Assembly (NCBI GenBank): GCA_000831005.1
Contig: CP007152.1
Location: forward strand, 2,108,001 to 2,172,000
From: Marinobacter salarius
GTDB taxonomy: Bacteria; Pseudomonadota; Gammaproteobacteria; Pseudomonadales; Oleiphilaceae
Direction: 5' to 3'
Length of the DNA stretch: 64,000 bases
Part shown: positions 1 to 12,840 of the stretch, piece by piece
Position numbering within the stretch: the stretch's first letter is position 1
How the letters are laid out: each line of letters starts with the position of its first letter
Made by a program: the position numbers and the translations under genes
Notes under the pieces: model-generated
Database searches by the model: none
What the model was told of the DNA's origin: nothing
The model's input: the letters and a program-made list of their open reading frames with translations, nothing else

Positions 1-3000
1 CCAGCTGCCCCAGCATGTCGGAAATGCCGTCGAGTTTACCACTGGTTGAGGCATCCTTCAGCCGGAAACGGAAACTGTTGGCGCCTTCCAGCCGATACTG
101 GTCTGGCGAGGATTGCACTTTTTTAACCAGAACCAGCGGATCCACTGGCGTAGAACTGCCGAATTCCAGCCTGGCCCATTCTTTTCCGGCGTCCACCTTC
201 ACGATTCCCAGGGCTTCCGCGTGGATTCGGAGCTCGGACTGTCGAATCAGGTTTTTTGCCGGTTCCGGTAATAGTCCGAAGCGGTCGATCATTTCAACCT
301 GAAGTTCTTTTAATCCATCTTTGTCGTTCACGCTGGCGATTCGCTTGTAAAGCATGAGCCGGTTGTGGACATCGGGCAGGTAATCCTCGGGGATCAGCGC
401 TGGTATGCGAAGGTTCATTTCCGTGCCGTGGCTCAGCGGCAACTCGGCATTAGGCGTTCTGCCGTCGCGTATTGCTTCCACGGCTTCGTCCAGTAGCTGC
501 ATGTAAAGCGTAAAACCAATGCTTTCGATCTGGCCGCTTTGCTCTTCTCCCAGCAACTCCCCGGCGCCGCGAATTTCGAGGTCGTGGGTGGCCAGCATGA
601 AGCCGGCACCCAGGTCCTGCGCTTCCGAGATGGCTTCAAGGCGCTTTTTCGCGTCGGCGGTGATGGACCGGGGTGGTGGTGTCAGCAGATAGGCGTAGGC
701 CTGATGGTGAGAGCGCCCGACACGGCCGCGGAGCTGGTGCAGCTGTGCCAGCCCGAACTTGTCCGCGCGCTCGATGATAATGGTGTTGGCGCTGGGAATG
801 TCGATGCCGGTTTCGATAATGGTGGTGCACACCAGCACGTTGAAGCGCTTGTGATAGAAGTCCGACATGATCTGTTCCAGCTCGCGCTCGCGCATCTGGC
901 CATGGGCAACGCCCACGCGTGCTTCCGGGATCAGTTGGCGCAGATCCTCGGCGGTTTTCTCGATGGTGGCCACATCGTTGTGCAGGAAGTACACCTGGCC
1001 GCCTCGCAGTACCTCCCGCAGGATGGCTTCTTTGACCATGGCCTCGTCCCGCTGTCGCACAAAGGTTTTTACCGACAGGCGTCGCGCGGGGGGCGTGGCG
1101 ATGATCGACAGATCCCGCAGGTGCCCCATGGCCATGTTGAGGGTGCGGGGGATCGGCGTGGCGGTCAGGTTCAGCATGTCCACCTCGGCACGCAGGGCCT
1201 TCAGACGTTCTTTCTGCTGGACGCCGAACCGGTGTTCTTCATCGATGATCACCAGGCCCAGATTCTTGAACTTGATGTCACCCTGGAGCAGCTTGTGTGT
1301 GCCGATAACAATATCGGCTTTGCCGGCTTCGATGGCGGCCATCGCTTTGGTGGTTTGCCCGCCGCTCCGGAAACGGCTGAGTAGCTCGACATGGACGGCG
1401 GTATCCGAGAAGCGGTCGCGGAAGGATTCGTAATGCTGCTGCGCCAGCAGGGTGGTAGGCACCAGCACAGCGACCTGCTTGCCGGAGTATGTCGCCATGA
1501 AGGCAGCGCGCATGGCCACTTCGGTCTTGCCGAAGCCAACATCGCCACAGACCAGGCGGTCCATGGGTTTTTCACTGACCATGTCCTCGAACACAGCCTC
1601 AATGGCCGCCTGCTGGTCCGGGGTTTCCTCAAAGGGGAAACCGGCGGCGAAGGCACGGTAGGCTTCTTTGGGGTCTTCAAAGGCAAAGCCCTTGCGGGCC
1701 TCCCGGCGCGCGTAGACATCCAGTAGTTCCGCCGCAGTATCGCGGATTTTCTCCAGAGCCTTTTGTTTGGCGTTGCTCCAGCGATCCGTGCCCAACTTGT
1801 GCAAAGGCGCGTGATCAGTATCCGAACCGGTATAGCGGGAAATCAGATGCAGGCTGGAAACCGGTACATAAAGTTTCGAGCCGCCGGCGTACTCCAGCAT
1901 CAGGAATTCGCTGGCTTCGCCTTCAACGGTAATGGTTTCCAGGCCCTGGTAGCGGCCAACGCCATGATCTATATGAACCACCGGTGCGCCAATGCGCAGC
2001 TCGGACAGGTCCCGGTAGCCAGCATCGTCGGCCTCGGTTGGTTTCTCCCGACGCCGCCGCTGCAGCACCCGTTCACCGAAGAGGGCTGTTTCCGTGATCA
2101 GAGCGAGGTGATGGTCAGGCAATAGCAACCCATATTCCATGGGTGCGACGGTAATGCCGAGGGTGGCGGAGGGGTCGCTGACAAAGGCCTGCCAGTTTTC
2201 CAGAGTCGACAGCTTGAGGCCATGGTCGGCCAGGTTCTCAATCAGTGCCTCGCGTCGGCCAGAGGACTCCGCACAGATCAGGACCCGACCGTTGAACTCA
2301 CTGATAAAGCGCTTGAGGCGCCCAGCCGGGTCTGCGGCACGGCCATCCATCGCAACATCGGGCATGACGTCGGTCTGGCAATTGCGGCCGCCGCTGGACT
2401 CGGTGGCTTCCGTGGTCATTGTTACCCGGGGAAATCCCTTGAGCAGGCCGAACAGCTCGTCCTTCTGGAGAAACAGTTCTGCTGGCGGCAGGATAGGACG
2501 CATCCGGTCGTGGCGACGGTCCTCGTAGCGTGCACGGGTGTCGGCGTCGAAGGCGCTGGCGGCCTCGTTAAGTCCGGATGCTGTGAATACCAGGGTTTCG
2601 CCGGGCAGGTAGTCAAAGAGCGTTGCGGTCTGGTCGAAGAACAGGGGCAGGTAGTACTCGATCCCCGGCGGTGTAATGCTGTGGGTGACGTCCTGGTAGA
2701 TCGGGGCGTCTTTATCGGCATGGGGAAACTGCTCAAACCACCGGTTACGGAACCCTGATCGGGCTTCTTTGTGCCAGGGAAACTCGTTGGCGGGCAACAG
2801 CTCAATGCGTTCAATTCGGTCGATCGAGCGCTGGGTTTCCGGATCAAAGGTTCGCAGTGTTTCAATTTCGTCATCGAACAGGTCGATGCGGTAGGGACGG
2901 GTGGCGCCCATGGGGAAGATGTCCAGGATAGCCCCGCGCACCGCGTACTCGCCGTGTTCATAGACATTATCGGCGTGCCGGTATCCGGCCGATTCCAGCT

Positions 3001-3501
3001 GCATGCGCCAGTTGTCGATATCCAGTGACTGGCCAACCTCAAGAAGCAGGGTGTTGCCTTGCAGGTAACTGACCGGCGGCAACCGGTGCATCAAGGTGCG
3101 GGCCGGCACCACCAGGACGCCGTGGTTTGTGGTTGGCAACCGGTGTAGAGCCGGATTCGACGGGAGGTAATGTCCTGGTGTGGTGAAAACAGATCGTAGG
3201 GCAGGGTTTCCCAGTCGGGCAGCGACAGTAGCTCGAGTCCATCCGGTGTGATGGCCGGTTGGTCTTCATCGGTGGGCAGGCCCAGATAGAATCGCATGGA
3301 CTGCTCGAGGCGGATGGACTCCTCGGTGCTGCGGGTTATTACCAGTGTCAGGCCCTGATGGGCCCTGGCGCTCTCGCAGATGGCCAGGGCGTCGCTGCTG
3401 CCATGCAGTTGCCCCCAGATGCGGTGATCCGCAGCCTTGACAGGTGCGACCGGCGCAACCAGTGCGGTGTGTCTGTCGGAGTGGGCGGCGGCTTGCGTCA
3501 T
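1..3501 (-). CDS. mfd: Transcription-repair coupling factor Mfd (frameshifted, 3' end cut by window edge)
   Basis: Superfamily 2 ATP-dependent translocase that removes RNA polymerase stalled at DNA lesions and recruits UvrA. The start is at 3501. Residues 1 to about 115 lie in one frame and the remainder in a second frame that stays open to base 2. The break is near 3151, where the sense strand reads CCGGCTC and one extra G (CCGGGCTC) restores the expected continuation RLPTTN. Helicase landmarks are visible: DEEHRFG (Walker B), TATPIPRTL, and QLRGRVGRS (motif VI). The relay region and C-terminal domain follow, and the visible end GISDMLGQL is close to the usual C-terminus; about 1167 codons are present against about 1150 in E. 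coli. It is divergent from gap, as in Pseudomonas. Identity is certain; whether the break is real is doubtful. Confidence 0.93.
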
Positions 3502-3624
3502 GGGCTGGTTCTTTCTCCTGGATGCATTGGGAGCCGGGGAGTGGCGAGGCGCGTATTCTACCGGCCAGAAGTGTCGCTGTCATGACAGCGGTCCAACAGT
3601 TACGAAAGGATTAACGGGGTGTAT

Positions 3625-3653
3625 TTGCTGTCTGAGAAATAACGTTGGATAAT
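3625..3653 (+). promoter_or_regulatory. Probable sigma-70 promoter of gap
   Basis: TTGCTG (3625-3630), a 17-base spacer and GATAAT (3648-3653) lie 41 bases before the GTG start of gap, in the mfd-gap divergent gap. Found by eye against the TTGACA/TATAAT consensus. Confidence 0.45.
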
Positions 3654-3694
3654 ACTGCCCCAATTTTCCAGGTTCCAACTGCAGAGGTTCAAGC

Positions 3695-5164
3695 GTGAGT
3701 CACGAACAGATCAACCAGCACCTGTCTAACTGGACGGAAAGAGAATCCACTGCGGAAGCCATGATTCCGCTGATCGGTCGCCTCTACCGTAAAAACAATG
3801 TGGTCACGTCCGTGTATGGCCGGTCCATTATCAACCAGTCGGTCATCGACATCATCCGCGCACACCGCTTCGTGCGTCAGGTTGAAGACAGCGAACTGTC
3901 CGTTCACAACACCCTGCCTATTCTGCAGGCGATGGACAAGATGGATCTCGGGCGTGGCCATGTCGATATTGGCAAGCTTGCGGTGAAGTTCAAGGAAGAA
4001 GGCGGGGCTCTTGACGACTTCCTCAAACGTGAGATTGGCCCGATTATCGGCGAGTACCAGACCCAGTCTCAGGAAGATGCCGAAAACGACACCAAGGATG
4101 TGGTGCTGTACGGTTTCGGACGGATCGGGCGGCTGCTGGCGCGGATCATGATCGAAAAGGCCGGTGGCGGCAACAATCTGCGCCTGCGCGCCATCGTGGT
4201 CCGTCAGGGTGGGGCAAGCAATGACCTCGAAAAGCGTGCCAGCCTGCTGCGCCGTGATTCGGTTCACGGTCCTTTCAACGGTACGATTACCGTGGATGAA
4301 GAGAACTCTGCGCTGATCGCCAATGGCAACTTTATCAAGGTGATCTACTCGCCGGGCCCTGATCAGGTGGATTACACCCAATACGGTATCAACAATGCGA
4401 TCGTCATTGATAACACGGGTATCTGGCGTGACGAGGCTGGTCTTGGGCTGCACCTGAAATCCAAGGGCGTCAGCCGGGTTTTGCTGACTGCGCCGGGCAA
4501 GGGCGACATCAAGAATATTGTTCACGGCATTAACAACGACTGGATCACCCGTGAAGACAGGATCCTGTCAGCGGCGTCCTGTACCACCAACGCCATTACG
4601 CCGGTGCTCAAGGCCATTTATGATGAGTATGGTGTTGAGGACGGTCATGTCGAGACGGTTCACTCCTACACTAACGACCAGAACCTGATCGATAACTACC
4701 ACAAGGGTAGCCGTCGTGGTCGCAGTGCCCCACTAAACATGGTTATTACCGAAACCGGTGCTGCGAAGGCCGTCGCCAAGGCGCTTCCGGAGTTGAAGGG
4801 CAAGCTTTCCGGTAACGCCATTCGCGTTCCCACTCCGAACGTGTCCATGGCAATCCTCAATCTCAACCTGGAAAAAGACGTAACGGTGGAGGGTGTTAAC
4901 GAATACCTTCGCGATATGGCGCTGCACTCCGAGCTGCAGAAGCAGATTGACTTCGTCAACTCGCCGGAAGTGGTTTCCACCGATTTTGTCGGTTCCCGCC
5001 ATGCCGGCATTGTGGATGCGCAGGCCACCATCGCCAATGGCAAGCGCCTGATCCTCTACGTTTGGTATGACAATGAGGCTGGTTACAGCGCTCAGGTGAT
5101 TCGCGTGGTTAATCAGATGGCGGGTGTTACCTATCCGATCTTCCCGAAGCGGGTTAGAGGCTGA
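3695..5164 (+). CDS. gap: Glyceraldehyde-3-phosphate dehydrogenase, long form
   Basis: Phosphorylating GAPDH that interconverts glyceraldehyde-3-phosphate and 1,3-bisphosphoglycerate with NAD(P). At 489 residues it is the long class with an N-terminal extension of about 130 residues before the Rossmann motif GFGRIGR (about residue 140). The catalytic Cys is in SCTTNAITP (about residue 296), and the C-terminal WYDNEAGYS signature is present. The start is GTG, preceded by GCAGAGG at 3681-3687. The reading frame is intact. It is followed by a strong terminator, so it is probably monocistronic. In Pseudomonas the same gene lies between mfd and the nqr operon, as here. Confidence 0.95.
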   Translation: MSHEQINQHLSNWTERESTAEAMIPLIGRLYRKNNVVTSVYGRSIINQSVIDIIRAHRFVRQVEDSELSVHNTLPILQAMDKMDLGRGHVDIGKLAVKFKEEGGALDDFLKREIGPIIGEYQTQSQEDAENDTKDVVLYGFGRIGRLLARIMIEKAGGGNNLRLRAIVVRQGGASNDLEKRASLLRRDSVHGPFNGTITVDEENSALIANGNFIKVIYSPGPDQVDYTQYGINNAIVIDNTGIWRDEAGLGLHLKSKGVSRVLLTAPGKGDIKNIVHGINNDWITREDRILSAASCTTNAITPVLKAIYDEYGVEDGHVETVHSYTNDQNLIDNYHKGSRRGRSAPLNMVITETGAAKAVAKALPELKGKLSGNAIRVPTPNVSMAILNLNLEKDVTVEGVNEYLRDMALHSELQKQIDFVNSPEVVSTDFVGSRHAGIVDAQATIANGKRLILYVWYDNEAGYSAQVIRVVNQMAGVTYPIFPKRVRG

Positions 5165-5191
5165 CGAGCCCAAAAGTGCTCTGAGGCAATT

Positions 5192-5230
5192 AAGAAACCC
5201 CGGTCGTTTTCGCGACCGGGGTTTCTTTTT
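5192..5230 (+). terminator. Rho-independent terminator of gap
   Basis: A 15-base-pair perfect stem (arms 5192-5206 and 5213-5227) with a short TTTTCG loop is followed by Ts, 28 bases after the gap stop codon. Confidence 0.9.
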
Positions 5231-5288
5231 GGGCCCATGTAAACCACTCTCTGATTACGTTAAGGCACAAACTCCGTAGGGTTTCTGG

Positions 5289-5317
5289 TGGAAATAGTAT
5301 TCCTTAATCTCTATAAT
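5289..5317 (+). promoter_or_regulatory. Probable promoter of the nqr operon
   Basis: TGGAAA (5289-5294), 17 bases, then a consensus TATAAT (5312-5317). This sits in the 345-base gene-free stretch 5165-5509 between gap and nqrA. If it is used, nqrA has a leader of about 185 bases that is GC-rich and shows no convincing riboswitch or leader peptide to me. Confidence 0.5.
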
Positions 5318-5386
5318 TGGCGCGATTTTGGGTACGTCTGACACCCGCTTCCCATCGCTTTTCCTTAACCGGATGCCTGGCTGTGA

Positions 5387-6855
<1,469 letters not shown>

Positions 6856-6859
6856 AACG

Positions 6860-8064
6860 ATGGCAATCCGACAGTTTCTCGATGGTATCGAGCATCATTT
6901 CGAAAAAGGTGGCAAGTACGAGCGCTGGTATGCGCTTTACGAAGCGGTGGATACGATTTTCTATTCACCGGCTAGCGTGACATCCACTACCTCTCATGTG
7001 CGTGATGGTATTGATCTTAAACGCATCATGATTACGGTATGGCTGTGTACCTTTCCCGCAATGTTCTTCGGTATGTGGAACATTGGCTTCCAGGCCAACA
7101 GCTTCCTGGCTGAGAATCCTGACGCGCTGATGGGTGACGGTGGTCTGCGTACTGCCTTTATCAGTGCCCTGGCCGGCAATAATGCCGCCAGCATCTGGGA
7201 CAACTTTGTCTACGGCATGGCGTACTTCGTACCCATTTACTTCGTCACCTTCGTGGTGGGCGGTTTCTGGGAAGTGCTATTTGCCACGGTACGTCGTCAC
7301 GAAGTGAACGAAGGCTTCTTCGTGACATCCGTGCTGTTCGCGTTGATATGCCCGCCAACCATTCCGCTGTGGCAGGTTGCCCTTGGTATCACCTTCGGTG
7401 TGGTCATTGGCAAGGAAGTGTTTGGCGGCACCGGCAAGAACTTCCTGAACCCGGCCCTCACCGGTCGTGCGTTCCTGTATTTTGCCTATCCGGCCCAGAT
7501 TTCCGGTGACACGGTATGGACGGCCGTCGACGGTTTCAGTGGCGCGACCGCGCTGAGCTGGGCTGCCAGTGGTGGCCTGGAAGCACTGGAAACCCAGATT
7601 GGCTGGATGTCAGCTTTATGGGTTCGATTCAGGGCTCTATGGGTGAGACCTCAACGCTGGCGGTGTTGATCGGCGGCATTATCCTGCTGGTGATGAAAAT
7701 CGCGTCCTATCGCATCGTCGGTGGCGTGTTGATCGGTATGATTGCCATGTCGCTGCTGCTGAACGTGATTGGCTCGGATACCAACCCAATGTTTGACGTG
7801 CCGGCTCACTGGCATCTGGTGATGGGTGGCTTTGCCTTTGGCATGATGTTCATGGCGACCGATCCGGTGTCGGCGGCGATGACCAACACGGGTCGCTGGT
7901 GCTTCGGTATCCTGGTCGGCGTGATGACCGTACTGATTCGCGTGATCAACCCGGCATTCCCGGAAGGCATCATGCTGGCAATTCTGTTTGCCAACCTCTT
8001 TGCACCGCTGATGGACCATTATGTGGTTCAGGCCAACATCAAACGGAGGCTTGCCCGTGGCTAA
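6860..8064 (+). CDS. nqrB: Na+-NQR subunit B (frameshifted)
   Basis: Integral membrane subunit carrying covalently bound FMN and riboflavin; part of the sodium channel. Multiple hydrophobic segments are visible. The flavinylation motif SGAT occurs in GFSGATAL, putting the modified Thr near residue 230. The frame is broken near 7602, where ATTGGCTGG should probably read ATTGGGCTGG, giving [13 protein letters not shown]. The restored product is 401 residues, slightly shorter than the Vibrio subunit (about 415). The C-terminal half, with [16 protein letters not shown], is intact. Confidence 0.93.
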
Positions 8065-8859
8065 AGCTAAAGAAACTGTCTCCAGAACACTGATGGTTGC
8101 TCTGGTGCTGAGCGTTGCGTTTTCTGTCGTGGTATCGACAGCGGCGGTAATGCTTCGACCGGCGCAGATCCAGAACCAGAACCTGGACATTCGTTCCAAC
8201 ATCCTGGCGGCTGCCGGAATGCTGAAAGAGGGCGCAACGGCTGAAGAGATTGAGGAGACCTTCTCTCGCTTCGACGTTCGGTTGGTTGACCTCGAGTCTG
8301 GTGATTACGTTGATCCCGGGGCCGTTGGTGTGAAGGAGCCGATGAAGTACGACATGTACAAGGCGGCTTCTGATCCGTCCATGTCGGTCAATATTCCTGC
8401 ATCGGAAGACAAGGCCGGCATCAAGCGCCGTCCGAACGTTGCCAAGATCTACACCCTGAGTGAAAACGGTGAACTGGTCAGGGTAGTCCTTCCGATTCAT
8501 GGCTACGGTCTGTGGTCCACCCTTTACGGGTTCGTATCGCTTGAGGCGATGCCAACACCATTGAGGGCCTGGGCTTCTATGACCACGCTGAAACTCCGGG
8601 GCTTGGTGGCGAGGTGGATAACCCCCGCTGGAAAAGCCAATGGGTCGGCAAGGAAGTGTACGGCGATGAGTTGGAAGAGCCGCAGATTCGCCTGGTCAAG
8701 GGTGGCGTGGGCGCCGGTGCATCCGACAAGGAGCACAAGGTGGATGCCCTGTCCGGTGCGACCCTGACGAGCCGAGGTGTTGAGCAGTTGGTCAACTACT
8801 GGATGGGTGACCGGGGCTTCGCACCGTACCTGAAAAAACTTCGTGAAGGGGAGGTCTGA
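8057..8859 (+). CDS. nqrC: Na+-NQR subunit C (frameshifted)
   Basis: Membrane-anchored periplasmic subunit with covalently attached FMN. The start is GTG at 8057, overlapping the end of nqrB by 8 bases, with AAACGGAGG upstream. One N-terminal membrane segment (about residues 9-30) precedes the soluble domain. The second half carries ETPGLGGEV and the flavinylation motif LSGATLTS (Thr near residue 235). The frame breaks near 8546: GAGGCGATG should gain one base (GAGGCCGATG or GAGGGCGATG) to give [13 protein letters not shown]. The restored length is 267 residues, normal for NqrC. Confidence 0.93.
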
Positions 8860-8861
8860 TC

Positions 8862-9526
8862 ATGCAGACGCTTCAGCCAAACAGGTTCTCTTCGAGCCGA
8901 TATTCAGTAACAACCCTATTGCCTTGCAGATTCTCGGTATCTGCTCGGCACTGGCGGTGACCACCAGCATGAACGTAACTCTGGTTATGTGCATGGCGGT
9001 TATCGCGGTAACGGCCTTCTCTAACCTGGCCGTGTCGCTGGTTCGCACGCAGATTCCCGGTAGTATCCGGATTATCGTGCAAATGACCATTATCGCCTCC
9101 CTGGTTATCGTTGTTGATCAGGTCCTCAAGGCGTATGCCTACGAAATCAGTAAGCAGCTGTCGGTATTCGTTGGTTTGATCATCACCAACTGTATCGTCA
9201 TGGGCCGTGCTGAGGGTTTCGCCATGAAGAACGGCCCCTGGCTGAGCTTCCTGGATGGCGTTGGTAACGGCATGGGCTATTCCGTTCTGCTTATTTTCGT
9301 GGCGTTCTTCCGGGAGCTGCTGGGCGCGGGATCGCTGTTCGGCGTGTCTCTGATGCCGGTCGTCAACGAGGGTGGTTGGTACATTCCCAACGGTCTGTTG
9401 CTGCTGCCGCCGAGTGCGTTCTTTATCATCGGCCTGGCGATCTGGGGTCTGCGTACCTGGAAGCCTGAGCAGGTAGAAGAAGCGGACTTCAAAATGTCCC
9501 GCCACACCGTTAAGGAGGCCTTCTGA
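8862..9526 (+). CDS. nqrD: Na+-NQR subunit D (base lost just after start codon)
   Basis: Integral membrane subunit that, with NqrE, helps form the sodium path and binds a 2Fe-2S cluster at the membrane centre. The body ([19 protein letters not shown] onward) is intact and hydrophobic. The natural ATG at 8862 is out of frame by one: ATGCAGACG should read ATGGCAGACG (Met-Ala-Asp-Ala). As written, the frame is open from 8843 but lacks a good start there. The restored length is 221 residues. The stop overlaps the nqrE start codon by one base. Confidence 0.92.
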
Positions 9527-10134
9527 TGGAGCATTATATCAGCCTGATCCTGAAGGCCATCTTTGTTGAAAACATGGCGTTGGCCTTCTTCCTGGGGATG
9601 TGTACCTTCCTGGCGATCTCCAAGAAGATTGAAGCGGCCGCTGGCCTCGGTATTGCCGTTGTCGTGGTACTGACGATCACGGTGCCGGTGAACAACCTGC
9701 TCTACAACACTATCCTCAGGGAAGGTGCGTTGGACTGGGCGGGTCTACCGAATGTTGACCTGAGCTTTTTGGGCCTTATTACGTACATTGGTGTCATTGC
9801 GGCACTTATCCAGATCATGGAGATGGTTCTGGACAAGTATATGCCGGCTTTGTATGCCGCTCTTGGGGTGTTTTTGCCGCTGATTACCGTGAACTGCGCC
9901 ATCCTGGGTGCATCACTGTTCATGGTCGAGCGGGACTACACCTTCAGTGAAAGCGTGGTTTACGGGTTTGGTGCCGGTGTCGGCTGGGCGTTGGCCATAC
10001 TCGCATTGGCCGGTATCCGCGAAAAGCTCAAATACAGCGATGTTCCCGAAGGGCTACGAGGCCTGGGTATCACCTTCATTACGGTTGGTTTGATGTCCCT
10101 CGGTTTTATGTCGTTCTCAGGTATTTCACTGTAA
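9526..10134 (+). CDS. nqrE: Na+-NQR subunit E
   Basis: Integral membrane subunit paralogous to NqrD, 202 residues, with about six hydrophobic segments. The ends match the family ([13 protein letters not shown] at the start, FMSFSGISL at the end). Conserved Cys residues are visible in MCTFLAI and VNCAILG, consistent with the membrane 2Fe-2S site described for NqrD/E. The start codon overlaps the nqrD stop, preceded by TTAAGGAGG. This is the only Nqr subunit in the operon with an undamaged frame. Confidence 0.96.
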   Translation: MEHYISLILKAIFVENMALAFFLGMCTFLAISKKIEAAAGLGIAVVVVLTITVPVNNLLYNTILREGALDWAGLPNVDLSFLGLITYIGVIAALIQIMEMVLDKYMPALYAALGVFLPLITVNCAILGASLFMVERDYTFSESVVYGFGAGVGWALAILALAGIREKLKYSDVPEGLRGLGITFITVGLMSLGFMSFSGISL

Positions 10135-10171
10135 TCAACCCGGTGATTCGGTTTAACGAAAAGGCGAGACC

Positions 10172-11397
10172 ATGAATACAGAAATTATTCTCGGCGTGGT
10201 CATGTTCACCGTTATCGTGCTGGCCCTTGTCGCGGTCATTCTCGCGGCACGGTCCAGACTCGTAAGCACCGGTGATGTGACCATTGAAGTCAACGACGAC
10301 CCAGAGCATACGCTGACAACGGAAGCCGGCGGCAAGTTGCTCGGAACCCTGGCCGGAAGTGGCATATTCCTGTCCTCCGCCTGTGGCGGCGGCGGTACTT
10401 GCGCCCAGTGTAAGTGCAAGGTCCTGGAGGGTGGCGGTGCCATGTTGCCCACCGAAAAGACCCACTTCACCAATCGCGAGGAAAAGGAAGCTGGCGCCTG
10501 TCCTGTCAGGTTCCGGTGAAGCAGGACATGAAAGTGGAAGTGCCAGAGGAGTTCTTTGGCGTCAAGAAGTGGGAATGTGAGGTTATCTCCAACCATAACG
10601 TGGCCACGTTCATCAAGGAACTGGTACTGAAGCTTCCCGAAGGTGAAGAAGTCGACTTCCGTGCCGGTGGTTACGTGCAGCTTGAGTGCCCCCCCTACGA
10701 AATCCCGTTCAAGGATTTCAAGATTGAGGAGGAGTTCCATGAAGATTGGGACAAGCACGATATCTGGCGTTACAAGGCCATCAACAAGGAGGAGACCATT
10801 CGCGCCTACTCCATGGCCAACTACCCGGAAGAGAAGGGTGTTCTCAAGTTCAACATCCGTATTGCCACGCCGCCTCCGGGCACGGATCATCCGCCGGGCA
10901 TCATGTCATCCTACGTCTTCAACCTGAAGGCCGGTGACAAGGTGACGGTTATGGGGCCATTCGGTGAGTTCTTCGCCAAGAAGACCGAAGCTGAAATGGT
11001 GTTCATCGGCGGCGGTGCCGGTATGGCGCCCATGCGGTCCCATATCTTTGATCAGCTCAAGCGCCTGGAGTCCAAGCGTAAGATCAGTTTCTGGTACGGC
11101 GCACGAAGCGTCCGGGAGATGTTCTACGTCGAGGATTTCGACCAGCTGTCGGAAGAAAACGACAACTTCGAGTGGCATGTGGCTCTATCAGACCCGCAGC
11201 CAACCGATAACTGGGAAGGCGAGACCGGCTTCATCCATAACGTGCTCTATGAAAAATACCTGAAGGAGCACCCGGCTCCGGAGGACTGCGAGTACTATAT
11301 GTGTGGGCCCCCAATCATGAACGCCTCGTGCATCAAGATGCTCAAGGATCTGGGTGTTGAGGACGAAAACATCATGCTGGATGACTTCGGGGGTTAA
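10172..11397 (+). CDS. nqrF: Na+-NQR subunit F, NADH-oxidising (frameshifted)
   Basis: Electron entry subunit with an N-terminal membrane helix (about residues 5-27), a ferredoxin-like 2Fe-2S domain and a ferredoxin-reductase FAD/NADH module. The cluster cysteines are in [11 protein letters not shown], with the fourth in LSCQV. FAD binding is indicated by RAYSMANYP and NADH binding by [11 protein letters not shown]; the C-terminal MCGPP is present. The frame breaks near 10490: GAAGCTGG should be GAAGGCTGG (Glu-Gly-Trp). The restored product is 408 residues, the usual size. It lies 37 bases after nqrE. Confidence 0.94.
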
Positions 11398-11406
11398 TTA
11401 GCTCAC

Positions 11407-12456
11407 ATGACATTCAGCATGTTCCGACCCGTCAGGGTGGTTGCGGCCGGCGCCTTACTGGTGCTGGCCCTGGCCGCGCTGGCGGGTTGTTCGTTTGAGG
11501 AAGAGGAAAAAGTCTGGGAAATCGCCGGGCCGGTGTTTGGTACGCGTTATCATATCAACGTCGTATTGACGGACAATCCGGAGCGGCTGGAGAATCTGGC
11601 GCAAGGCATTGAAAAGGTTCTGGAAGGCGTGGACGCGTCGATGTCCACATGGCGTGAAGATTCCGAGCTTTCGCGCTTTAACCGTCTGGACGATCAGTCT
11701 GAGTGGGTGGAGATCTCAACGCCGCTCTACGAAGTGCTTGCAACAGCTGATCAGGTTTCCGAACTGACCGGTGGCGCTTTCGATGTCACCATTGGCCCGG
11801 TGGTCAATCTGTGGGGTTTTGGGCCGGATGCCCGTCCGGAGACGATCCCCAGCGACGATGAGCTCGCGGCCAGGATGGCAGTCACCGGTTACGGTAAACT
11901 GGACCTTCAGGCGGATCCTCCGGCACTGAGAGCGAGTCCCAATCAATACATCGATCTGTCAGCCATTGCCAAGGGCTACGGCGTGGACGCGGTGGCCCGT
12001 TACCTGAAAGATGAAGGTATCGCCGCGTATCTTGTCGAAATAGGTGGCGAAGTTCAGGCTCATGGGCATAAGCCGGATGGTGAAGCATGGCGCCTGGCCA
12101 TTGAGCAGCCGGTGTCGGAAATGCGTGAAATCAACCGTGTGGTTGCCCTTGACCGACATGCAATGGCAACCTCGGGTGACTATCGTAACTACTACGAATC
12201 GGATGGCCGCCGGTTTTCGCATACAATAGACCCGAAAGACGGTCGACCGATTAGCCATACATTGGCATCGGTAACGGTCATTTCGGATGACTGCATGACG
12301 GCAGATGCCCTCGCCACGGCCTTTAATGTGATGGGGCATGATCGGGCAAAGGCGCTTGCCACGCGTGAGAACATAGCCGCGTATTTTATTGTGCGGGGTG
12401 ACAACGGGTTTGAAACGGATTACACGCCTGCGTTTTCCTCGTTCCTAACACATTGA
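11407..12456 (+). CDS. apbE: FAD:protein FMN transferase ApbE
   Basis: Transfers FMN from FAD onto Thr in the SGAT motifs of NqrB and NqrC. It is a 349-residue lipoprotein with an N-terminal signal and lipobox ALAGC (Cys about residue 27), so it faces the periplasm. Family landmarks visible are FGTRYHI, STWREDSELSRFN, GGAFDVTIGP, DLSAIAKGYGVD, EIGGEVQ and the C-terminal TADALATA. Starts nine bases after the nqrF stop and probably belongs to the same transcript, supplying the maturation step for the complex. Confidence 0.95.
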   Translation: MTFSMFRPVRVVAAGALLVLALAALAGCSFEEEEKVWEIAGPVFGTRYHINVVLTDNPERLENLAQGIEKVLEGVDASMSTWREDSELSRFNRLDDQSEWVEISTPLYEVLATADQVSELTGGAFDVTIGPVVNLWGFGPDARPETIPSDDELAARMAVTGYGKLDLQADPPALRASPNQYIDLSAIAKGYGVDAVARYLKDEGIAAYLVEIGGEVQAHGHKPDGEAWRLAIEQPVSEMREINRVVALDRHAMATSGDYRNYYESDGRRFSHTIDPKDGRPISHTLASVTVISDDCMTADALATAFNVMGHDRAKALATRENIAAYFIVRGDNGFETDYTPAFSSFLTH

Positions 12457-12468
12457 CGGAGAGACCTT

Positions 12469-12717
12469 ATGGGTACTTTTCTGCTGGTCCTGATGATTGT
12501 CGTGCTGCTGGTTGCAGCGATGTCCGTCGGGGTAATTTTCGGCCGCAAGCCGATCAGTGGCACTTGCGGTGGCATTGGTGCCATGGGTATCAGCAAGTCC
12601 TGTGATATCTGTGGCGGCAACACCCAGAAGTGTGAAGAAGAAAACGAACGCCTTGCCAACGACGGCAAGTCCGCGGAGGCACTGACGTATGACGCCTCCC
12701 GCTCAGACGACCGCTGA
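12469..12717 (+). CDS. nqrM: Na+-NQR maturation protein NqrM
   Basis: Small DUF539-family protein of 82 residues needed for maturation of Nqr, thought to deliver iron to the NqrD/E cluster. One N-terminal membrane helix (about residues 3-24) is followed by four cysteines in GTCGGIG, SCDICGG and QKCEE. Starts twelve bases after apbE, with GGAGAG upstream. Completes a self-sufficient nqrABCDEF-apbE-nqrM unit. Confidence 0.92.
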   Translation: MGTFLLVLMIVVLLVAAMSVGVIFGRKPISGTCGGIGAMGISKSCDICGGNTQKCEEENERLANDGKSAEALTYDASRSDDR

Positions 12718-12840
12718 TCCGGCGTCCACCAACCTATAAAAATTCCGGGAGCTTCTGAAAAGCGCCTGCGCCCTGCCAGTGCGTGCCTGCAGGGTCTTTT
12801 CAGAGGCTCCCTCACGACGTAGATAAGGAGTCACTGCAGA

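Noticed and set aside
3689..4525. A 278-codon open frame antisense to gap
   Set aside because: Overlaps the complete GAPDH frame and has no family resemblance.
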